From RUG626 sp051866775 (GTDB lineage: Bacteria; Bacillota; Clostridia; Oscillospirales; Oscillospiraceae): a stretch of DNA of 20,324 nt. This document shows, in pieces, positions 14,301 through 20,324 of this stretch; within the stretch, counting starts at the first letter, position 1, and each line of letters starts with the position of its first letter. A model generated the notes under the pieces. That model was not told where the DNA came from and made no database searches. It saw only the letters and a list, made by a program, of their open reading frames with translations. The stretch is from positions 1-20,324 of the forward strand of contig JBJDXR010000004.1 of NCBI GenBank assembly GCA_051866775.1, given 5' to 3'. The position numbers and the translations under genes were made by a program.

Positions 14301-15280
14301 TATTTGTTCCCCCTGTTCAGATTCATGCATCTGCAGAAATGCCCCGGCGTAATCTCGGTAAGTCCAACTTCCGTGGTCTCACATTCCTTAGTGCAATATT
14401 CGCACCTCGGGTGGAATTTACAGCCTGTAGGCAGGTTTGCCGGGTTGGGCGGCTGACCGTTTACAGGATGGAGGAATTCTTCATCACCGTCGAGCTTAGG
14501 AATAGCGTTAAAGAGGCCGATGGTGTACGGATGAGTCGGATGGTCGAATACATCCTCAAGGGTACCGGATTCGACTATCTCTCCGGCGTATATAACCGCC
14601 ACGTGATCACACATACCGGCAACAACGCCAAGGTCATGAGTAATGAGAATAGTGGAAGTGGATTTCTTCTTATTCAGCTCCTTCATCAGATCCAGAACCT
14701 GCGCCTGAATTGTAACGTCAAGAGCTGTGGTAGGCTCGTCCGCCAGCAGAAGGTCGGGGTTGCAGGCAAGGGCCATAGCAATAACCACGCGCTGCTTCAT
14801 ACCACCGGAGAACTGATGCGGATACTCAATGTACCTCTCAGCAGGGATACCGACCATCTCGAGCATCTCTTCCGCTCTTTGACGGCTCTCGGCCTTGCCA
14901 AGATTCTCATGTATCTCGATAACCTCCTCAATCTGTCTGCCGACAGTCATAACGGGGTTTAAGGCGGTCATCGGGTCCTGAAATATCATGGATATCTTAT
15001 TTCCGCGGATGTTTCGCAAAGCGGCGTCATCCATCTTAAGGATATCCTCACCATCCAGCAGGATCTCGCCCTGCTTTACCTCAGCGGGAGGCACAGGCAG
15101 AATTCCGAGGATGGCACGGGCAATGGTGGTCTTACCGGCTCCGGTCTCACCGACGAGTCCGAGAGTTGAGCCTTTTTCCATTGAGAGGGATACCTTATTT
15201 ACAGCGTAAACGGTCTCGTCTCTGGTAACATATTGTACTTCAAGGTCCTTGATTTCAAGGAATTTTTTTGACTCTCCCAT
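14300..15280 (-). CDS. dppD: Peptide-type ABC transporter ATP-binding protein (DppD/OppD)
   Basis: This is the partner ATPase of dppF. The 326-residue product has Walker A GETGAGKT (44-51), Q-loop IFQDPMTALNP (99-109), a canonical signature FSGGMKQR (157-164), Walker B LLLADEP (177-183) and THDLGVVAG. The C-terminal extension has cysteines in GCKFHPRCEYCTKEC, a feature of DppD-type ATPases for which an iron-sulfur cluster has been reported in one homologue. It follows dppC by 12 bases, with AGGAGGG upstream of the ATG. Because its signature is canonical and that of dppF is altered, the two ATP sites may not be equivalent. Confidence 0.94.
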   Translation of the reverse strand: MGESKKFLEIKDLEVQYVTRDETVYAVNKVSLSMEKGSTLGLVGETGAGKTTIARAILGILPVPPAEVKQGEILLDGEDILKMDDAALRNIRGNKISMIFQDPMTALNPVMTVGRQIEEVIEIHENLGKAESRQRAEEMLEMVGIPAERYIEYPHQFSGGMKQRVVIAMALACNPDLLLADEPTTALDVTIQAQVLDLMKELNKKKSTSTILITHDLGVVAGMCDHVAVIYAGEIVESGTLEDVFDHPTHPYTIGLFNAIPKLDGDEEFLHPVNGQPPNPANLPTGCKFHPRCEYCTKECETTEVGLTEITPGHFCRCMNLNRGNK

Positions 15281-15292
15281 TGTAATCCCTCC

Positions 15293-16183
15293 TTACTTCT
15301 TAAGCTTCGGATCCAATGCGTCACGCAGGCCGTCACCAAGGAGGTTCAGCGAGAGTACAAGGATCATTATTGTAAGACCCGGGATAATGCAGAGCCACGG
15401 AGCAGTACGCATATAGTCACGTCCTGCAGAGAGCAGTGCGCCCCACTCAGGAGTCGGAGCCTGAATACCCATTCCAAGGAAGCTCAGGGAAGCAGCAGAC
15501 ATCAGCTTGCCGCCGACGCCCATGGTAGCAGAGACAAGGACAGGTGCAAAGGCATTGGGGATCATGTGCTTGGTGATTATCTTGGCATCGGAACAGTCAA
15601 TAGCCTTGGCTGCATCGATGTACTCAGACTTGCGTATTCTCAGGAAGGAAGCACGCATAAGACGTGCGCCGCCGGGGATACCGCTGATACTAAGAGCAAG
15701 CAGGGTGTTTACCCAGCCGGTACCAAATGCCACGCACATTGCCATGGTCAGCAGGATTCCGGGGATAGACTGCCAAATATCACAGAAGCGCATAAAGATC
15801 TCATCGATCTTTCCGCCGTAATAACCGGCTGCTGCGCCGAAGGCAGCGCCCGCTACGACGGAGATTATCTGAGAGCCAAAGCCCACTGCCATTGAATATC
15901 TGGCGCCGTAGATAACACGGCTGAAGTAGTCACGGCCGAAGTTATCGGTTCCGAAGGGGTGCTCCCAGCACGGTGCGAGAAGCGCCTTGGCGCACATATC
16001 ATTATAATTGTACTTACAGATAAGCGGAGCAAGAGCTGCAACAAGAATATAGAAAACGACGATAATCGCGCAGACTATATTGATCTTGCTGTAGGACATC
16101 CTCTTGACAGCAATATAAAAATGACCATGAGACTTCTGTACAGCGTTCTCAGGCGCTTCTGTCTTGTTAACGGTCTTAGTCAT
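15293..16183 (-). CDS. dppC: Peptide-type ABC transporter permease (DppC/OppC)
   Basis: This is the second permease subunit. The 296-residue product has the N-terminal OppC-type region with a helix at about 34-54 and LAPCWEHPFGTDNFGRDYFSRVIYGAR (in part), typical of DppC. The ATPase-docking EAA-type loop is around SEYIDAAKAIDCSDAKIITKHMIPNA, and LSFLGMGIQAPTPEWGALLS follows near the end. About six hydrophobic spans are visible. The ATG overlaps the dppB TAA stop by one base (TAATG). Confidence 0.94.
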   Translation of the reverse strand: MTKTVNKTEAPENAVQKSHGHFYIAVKRMSYSKINIVCAIIVVFYILVAALAPLICKYNYNDMCAKALLAPCWEHPFGTDNFGRDYFSRVIYGARYSMAVGFGSQIISVVAGAAFGAAAGYYGGKIDEIFMRFCDIWQSIPGILLTMAMCVAFGTGWVNTLLALSISGIPGGARLMRASFLRIRKSEYIDAAKAIDCSDAKIITKHMIPNAFAPVLVSATMGVGGKLMSAASLSFLGMGIQAPTPEWGALLSAGRDYMRTAPWLCIIPGLTIMILVLSLNLLGDGLRDALDPKLKK

Positions 16184-17139
16184 TACTTCTTCCTCCTCTT
16201 CTTGACACCGCCTGCATACTGAGCCTTAACACGGGGATCAACAAACGCCTGAACAAGGTCCGTAATGAGCATGACAACGCAGAACAAAATTGAGAGGACC
16301 ACAACGCCGCCCAGGGTTGCCTGAGTGTCACGGTTATTAATTGCGGAGGTCAGGTAATAGCTGACGCCCGGGATGGAGAATATCTGCTCAAGTATAAGTC
16401 CGCCGCCCAGGGAGCCGCCGAAGGTCGTACCGGCGATTGTAATGATAGGAAGCAGGGCGTTTGGAAGCGCGTGACGGTAAATGATCTTTCTCTCACTGAG
16501 GCCCTTGGATTTGGCAGTAACTATATAATCCGATGTGAGAACGTCAAGCATACTGGAACGCGTCTGTCGGCACATCGAGGCTATTCCGCCGAGTCCGCTG
16601 GTTATAAGAGGCAGTATCCAGTATTTAAGCCCGCCGATGCCGTACGGCGGCAGCCATCCAAGCTTAACGGCAAAAATAAGGACCAACATCAAACCCAACC
16701 AGAAATGCGGGATAGATACGAAAAGCATTGAAAGCACAACGGCAATTCGGTCTCCGGCCTTATTCTGATGAAGTGCAGCAAAAATTCCTGCTGGGATTCC
16801 GATAAATACCGCTGCGACGATTGAAATAATCGATAATATAACTGTGTACTTAAGACGGCCTGCAAGGTCGGTTGCAATATTTGTCTTAAGAATGTAGGAC
16901 TGTCCAAGATCAAACTTGATAAAGGCATTGTACATATATCTTCCAAGCTGTACAATGTATGGCTGATCCAGACCCAAGCTGTGTGCAACAGCGGCGCGCT
17001 CCTCTTCGGTAGCGGTCGAGCCGGCGATAATATCAACTGCGTCGCCTGGCGTGATGTACATTATTGTAAAAACAATGGTGGTTACACAAAGAACTATGGG
17101 GATTAGGAGCAGGATTCGCTTAATTACGTAACGCCACAT
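16183..17139 (-). CDS. dppB: Peptide-type ABC transporter permease (DppB/OppB)
   Basis: This is the first permease subunit. The 318-residue product begins with the standard OppB helix (YVIKRILLLIPIVLCVTTIVF) followed by TPGD. The LGLDQPYIVQLGRYMYNAF segment comes next. The cytoplasmic docking loop has TSDYIVTAKSKGLSERKIIYRHALPNALLP. Six hydrophobic spans are visible. The start has GAGGGAGA about 7 bases upstream. It lies 92 bases after the binding-protein gene, with a strong stem-loop in the gap. Confidence 0.94.
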   Translation of the reverse strand: MWRYVIKRILLLIPIVLCVTTIVFTIMYITPGDAVDIIAGSTATEEERAAVAHSLGLDQPYIVQLGRYMYNAFIKFDLGQSYILKTNIATDLAGRLKYTVILSIISIVAAVFIGIPAGIFAALHQNKAGDRIAVVLSMLFVSIPHFWLGLMLVLIFAVKLGWLPPYGIGGLKYWILPLITSGLGGIASMCRQTRSSMLDVLTSDYIVTAKSKGLSERKIIYRHALPNALLPIITIAGTTFGGSLGGGLILEQIFSIPGVSYYLTSAINNRDTQATLGGVVVLSILFCVVMLITDLVQAFVDPRVKAQYAGGVKKRRKK

Positions 17140-17173
17140 AATCTTTCTCCCTCTTAAAGGTTTTCATATACGA

Positions 17174-17215
17174 TTTAGGGATTGGGTGGAATGAGCAACC
17201 ACACCAATCCCTAAA
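17174..17215 (-). ncRNA. Intercistronic stem-loop between the binding protein and dppB
   Basis: A 12-bp perfect outer stem (17174-17185 with 17204-17215) is extended by GTGG/CCAC across a one-base bulge around a 9-base loop. No U-tract follows on the minus strand. This suggests a 3'-end stabiliser or processing element that raises the amount of binding-protein mRNA relative to permease mRNA, rather than a full terminator. It is a structural element within the operon mRNA, not a separate RNA gene. Confidence 0.65.
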
Positions 17216-17231
17216 TTGAGTTGCTTAAAGC

Positions 17232-18920
17232 TTACGCAAAGTACTCCCAGTCGGAAGGAACGGCCAAGGAGCCAACGATTATATCACCGTTAACACCGCT
17301 GCGGTTATATCCGGTAATGGTCATGTTGTCAACGCACGCGAGAGAGAAGTAGTTGTTGTACCACTGATAGATGAGGCAGTGCTCCTGAATATAAGCCTCA
17401 AGAGCATCGTAGTCATCCTGAGTCCAGTCTTCGCTGTAGCAGGCGTCGATAAGGCTCTGAAGCTCATCATCGGCAATACCGCAGAGGGAGTGGCCGTCAG
17501 CAAACTTGACGTTGCTGAGCCATGTGCTTGCGGTCTGGATGAGGTAGGATCCCTGACGGCTCATGTAATAGAAGGTTATATCATAACCGTGATCGCCGGT
17601 GGTTGCAACCTGCTTGCCGGAGATGGTAGCTGCGTCGTACTCATCGATGTGGCAGGTGATGCCAATAGCCTCAAGGTTAGACTGAATGAGCTGGCCGCAG
17701 TTGCGGAACAGGGTGTTGCTGCGTATTGCAATGATGACGTCCTCACCGCTGTAGCTGGAAGCCTCAAGGTACTCCTTAGCCTTGTCAAGGTCATAGGCAT
17801 AGTTGTCATACTGGTCTGCCCACTCCTCGTTGGTTCCGATGGAGCCAAAGATTCCGAAGTACTCAGCAGGCTCGCCGACGCCGTAAAGGATGTTGTCTAC
17901 TGCGAGGCCCTCGTTAATAGCATAGGAAACAGCCTTACGGAAGTTCTCGTCGGTGCAGGGGCCCTCATACTGGTTGTAGAGGATAACGCACATCTGGGGG
18001 GACTCAAGATCCATAACCTTATATCCGGAGATGGTCTTGCAGCCGGCATTTATAGTTGCATCAAGCCACAGGCCGAGCTGAATAGTGCCGGTCTCCAGAG
18101 CGCTCTGCATCTGGTTTGGCTCAGTGAGGAAGTCAAACTCAATGACGTCCCAAGTCTGATCAAGCATCGGGGACTCGGAAAGATCATCACGGTCTGCTGC
18201 CCAGTAGTTCTCGTTCTTCTCAAGAGTTATGTAGCTGCCCGCTACGAAATCAGTGATGACATACGGGCCGGAGCCAACCTGATCCTGAGTTGCCATCGCG
18301 TCAGAGGAAGCCTCAAGAGCTGCCTGGGAAACGATACCGACGTTCTCGATCACAGCGCCGAAGGTACCGAGCTCGTTAGAAGTGATAACAAGATCAAGCT
18401 CTGTCTCGCTGGTAGCCTCAGCATGGTCGATATAACGGTGCTGGGTACGGGCATTCTCTTTTACATAGTTAAAGCAGAATGCAACATCCTCAGCGGTGAT
18501 GTCGTTGCCCTCACTGTCATAGATGCCTTCATGAATGGTGATATGATAGGTGTAAAGGCCATCAGACTCGCCTACATACTCATAATCCTTCATGAGGATT
18601 GGGGTGATTGTGTTCTGCTCATAGTTGTCTCTTGCACCAAGTCTCTGATAAACTTCGTAAGCAACAAAGTTGGTGTAGAGTCCGGAGCCAACGAACGGAT
18701 CAAGGGTGGAATAGCTGTTTGCCAGACCAACAGTGATCTTAGTCGGCTGATCAAAGGTCGCAGACTCGGTGGGGCCATTATTATCGAGTTCGCTTGTGTT
18801 GACCTTATTGCCTTCATTCTCTTCCTGGTTATTTCCTTCGTTCTCGTTGTTAGTGCCGCCGCAAGCTGCGAGAGCAAAGACCATAACGAGCGCCAGAACA
18901 AGTGCCAGTAGCTTTTTCAT
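17232..18920 (-). CDS. Solute-binding lipoprotein, family 5 (peptide/nickel type)
   Basis: This extracellular binding protein delivers the substrate to the DppBCDF-type importer. The 562-residue product has a lipoprotein signal peptide with lipobox LAAC (C20 is lipidated), then an Asn/Glu/Gly-rich flexible linker (about 23-50). The mature domain is of the SBP_bac_5 type, with NSYSTLDPF near its start, DVAFCFNYVKEN, a GSGPYVITDFVAGSYITLEKNENYW segment and FRKAVSYAIN. The ATG has GGAGG about 8 bases upstream. The gene leads the transporter genes and follows the hydrolase gene by 123 bases. Its ligand could be a peptide, amino-acid conjugate, metal complex or sugar. Confidence 0.94.
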   Translation of the reverse strand: MKKLLALVLALVMVFALAACGGTNNENEGNNQEENEGNKVNTSELDNNGPTESATFDQPTKITVGLANSYSTLDPFVGSGLYTNFVAYEVYQRLGARDNYEQNTITPILMKDYEYVGESDGLYTYHITIHEGIYDSEGNDITAEDVAFCFNYVKENARTQHRYIDHAEATSETELDLVITSNELGTFGAVIENVGIVSQAALEASSDAMATQDQVGSGPYVITDFVAGSYITLEKNENYWAADRDDLSESPMLDQTWDVIEFDFLTEPNQMQSALETGTIQLGLWLDATINAGCKTISGYKVMDLESPQMCVILYNQYEGPCTDENFRKAVSYAINEGLAVDNILYGVGEPAEYFGIFGSIGTNEEWADQYDNYAYDLDKAKEYLEASSYSGEDVIIAIRSNTLFRNCGQLIQSNLEAIGITCHIDEYDAATISGKQVATTGDHGYDITFYYMSRQGSYLIQTASTWLSNVKFADGHSLCGIADDELQSLIDACYSEDWTQDDYDALEAYIQEHCLIYQWYNNYFSLACVDNMTITGYNRSGVNGDIIVGSLAVPSDWEYFA

Positions 18921-19043
18921 TGTCTTACCTCCATAATTTTTTATTTGGTTTTGCGTTTTTTCTCTCTTTAGAGGCGCAGCTCCGGAATTGCCCCTTATCC
19001 GAAGGTCGCCCGCAAGGGAGGTCTACTCATAACATCTGATAAA
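18921..19043 (-). other. Spacer between the hydrolase and binding-protein genes
   Basis: I see no convincing sigma-A promoter or terminator here. A small stem-loop (CATCTGA/TCAGATG, 19033-19050) overlaps the end of the hydrolase gene but has no U-tract. The absence of a terminator favours cotranscription, although an unusual promoter cannot be ruled out. Confidence 0.4.
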
Positions 19044-20312
19044 TCAGATGAAACGATGCTTGTCCATAATCCACTGCGCGACAAAGTCCGCGGTGGTAGC
19101 AAGGGTGTCGCCCCACTGTCCGGGATATGCCTCAGTCTCCTTAGCAGTGCGGAAGCCGTGTGAAGCGCCCTCGGTAAATGCGATGGTCTTATCCTCGCTC
19201 TTGGCGTTGTTGTAAGACCACTCAGCGGCTATATACTCATAGCTGCCTGTCATGCCCATGACAAGAAGCGGAGCGGATATCTTTTTGACGTTGCCTGAGG
19301 AGCAGGTGAAGCAGCTCTCAAAGTCGATTCCCCAGAAATGATCCTCATCATAACCGAAGTCATCGGACAGCTTCATCTCGCTCAGGAGGAAGTCGCGAAC
19401 TGTTGTGGGCCAAGCACTTCCCATAAGTCCCCTGCGCTCAGCGTCGTCCTTTGCTATACGTACGGAAGGAACGATCTGAGTGGTTATGCTTCCATCCGGA
19501 TGGATGAGCGGCCACTCGCCGTGGGTGTGGGACATAAGGCTGGTATCAAGGGAGAACAGCTTGTTGGATTTAAGGGTTCCGATGCACTCAGGTATGTAGA
19601 ACGGCTCATTATCGAGATAATAGCCTTCGCCCTTTTCAATGAGGTGCAGACGCTCCTCAGCCATATCCATGAGGTTACGGTAACGCTTTACCTGAGCCGC
19701 CCAGAATTTGTGCTTAAACTCTTCAGAGAAGTGGGAGCCTTTCGGATCATAGCCGTTGGCCGGATTCAAGCAGTCAAGCTCAGGATTCATCTTTGTGGCA
19801 TAGCCCTCCTGGACCAATGCGGGGTTCATGCTGAGCATCTGCATGAAGCCGTAGTTGGCATCGAGGAACATCACGCCATCGGCAGGGATAAGAGGCTCCA
19901 TATCCGGGAAGGGCAGGCGGCGCTCAGGTCCCTGGAACACCTTGATGCCGTTCTCGGCTATCTTCTGGTAGGAGCTCATAAGTGAAGCGCCGCGGCTCTG
20001 TCCCATAAGGACTATCTTCTCGATTCCGGGAAGCTGCTTTGCAAACTCCACGACCTTCTTAAAATCGGTGATCTGGCTGGGGAAATCGCTGTGTGCGGAA
20101 ACGGAATGGATAGAGGTGAATCCGCGAAGGCCAATCGCCTCCATCATGTTGTGATACATCTCACGGCTGTAGCCTCCGTGCATGGTGATGACGGCGATCT
20201 TTGAACGCTCATCCGGCTCCACCGGCTGCCACATCAGGATATTCACGAAATGGTCAAGCTGGTGATATGTAACATTTGTTTCATACAGCTTACTGCGTAT
20301 AAGTTGATCCAT
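19044..20312 (-). CDS. Alpha/beta-hydrolase fold protein, substrate unknown
   Basis: The 422-residue product has an alpha/beta-hydrolase core. MHGG (44-47) is the likely oxyanion-hole turn, GQSRG (104-108) is the nucleophile elbow with S106, and H385 in GASHGFR is the probable catalytic histidine. The acidic residue is likely an Asp or Glu after strand 7 (MGMTGSYEY). Residues about 115-330 form a long insertion that could be a substrate-specific cap. There is no signal peptide or membrane helix, so it should be cytoplasmic. AGGAGG 6 bases before the ATG is a strong ribosome binding site. It appears to lead the transporter operon and could act on the imported compound. Esterase, amidase and acyl-aminopeptidase roles are all open. 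Confidence 0.85.
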   Translation of the reverse strand: MDQLIRSKLYETNVTYHQLDHFVNILMWQPVEPDERSKIAVITMHGGYSREMYHNMMEAIGLRGFTSIHSVSAHSDFPSQITDFKKVVEFAKQLPGIEKIVLMGQSRGASLMSSYQKIAENGIKVFQGPERRLPFPDMEPLIPADGVMFLDANYGFMQMLSMNPALVQEGYATKMNPELDCLNPANGYDPKGSHFSEEFKHKFWAAQVKRYRNLMDMAEERLHLIEKGEGYYLDNEPFYIPECIGTLKSNKLFSLDTSLMSHTHGEWPLIHPDGSITTQIVPSVRIAKDDAERRGLMGSAWPTTVRDFLLSEMKLSDDFGYDEDHFWGIDFESCFTCSSGNVKKISAPLLVMGMTGSYEYIAAEWSYNNAKSEDKTIAFTEGASHGFRTAKETEAYPGQWGDTLATTADFVAQWIMDKHRFI

Positions 20313-20324
20313 TTTAATCCTCCT

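Noticed and set aside
17379..18911. A 510-codon open frame on the plus strand opposite the solute-binding lipoprotein gene
   Set aside because: It lies entirely antisense to a well-supported gene, has no ribosome binding site match or recognisable domain, and consists of the Val/Leu/Ser/Ala/Gly-rich text expected from reading a codon-biased gene backwards.
19338..19985. A 215-codon plus-strand frame opposite the alpha/beta hydrolase
   Set aside because: It is antisense to a gene with clear catalytic motifs and a strong ribosome binding site; no independent evidence supports it.
1..20324. CRISPR arrays, tRNA or rRNA genes, transposases, integrases, riboswitches
   Set aside because: I found no repeat-spacer pattern, no cloverleaf or rRNA sequence, no mobile-element protein, and no leader long enough to suggest a riboswitch in front of the main genes.

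Overview
The window looks like a chromosomal segment of a spore-forming, low-to-moderate GC Gram-positive bacterium of class Clostridia, possibly Oscillospirales. That placement is an inference. It rests on the sporulation genes yqfC, yqfD and ylbJ, Shine-Dalgarno sequences close to AGGAGG, frequent ATA isoleucine codons, an ECF-type BioY with a bifunctional BirA, and small conserved proteins of clostridial type. No rRNA, tRNA, CRISPR array, insertion sequence or phage gene was seen.

Layout. (1) 1-5664, minus strand: a compact housekeeping and sporulation operon, yqfC-yqfD-phoH-M32 carboxypeptidase-ybeY-dgkA-era, with era running off the left edge. It matches the Bacillus yqfC-era cluster, except that a metallocarboxypeptidase stands where pgpH/yqfF is usually found. 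(2) 5665-7235, plus strand: the divergent sporulation membrane gene ylbJ and a 72-residue Cys-rich protein. (3) 7236-8111: an AT-richer single-gene unit, a GrpB-family gene with its own promoter, bounded by strong hairpins. (4) 8112-10159, plus strand: a biotin operon, birA-DUF1284-bioY. It is preceded by a nearly perfect palindromic BirA-type operator whose right half-site overlaps the -35 box of a good sigma-A promoter, and it ends in a bidirectional terminator. (5) 10161-11901, minus strand: a 55-residue membrane peptide, a DtxR/MntR-family regulator fused in one reading frame to a nitroreductase domain, and a small P-loop protein with its own promoter and terminator. (6) 12018-20312, minus strand: an apparent operon reading alpha/beta hydrolase, peptide-type solute-binding lipoprotein, dppB, dppC, dppD, dppF, then a MalY/PatB-type PLP beta-lyase with a terminator behind it.

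How the genes work together. Biotin-charged BirA should shut down ligase and transporter together, and the Cys-rich DUF1284 protein is embedded in that circuit. In the right-hand operon, a lipoprotein and an ABC transporter import a small peptide or similar solute; the cytoplasmic hydrolase and the PLP lyase could process the cargo, for example a sulfur-containing compound. The observations most worth following are the metalloregulator-nitroreductase fusion, DUF1284 inside a BirA-controlled operon, and the transporter-hydrolase-lyase gene set.
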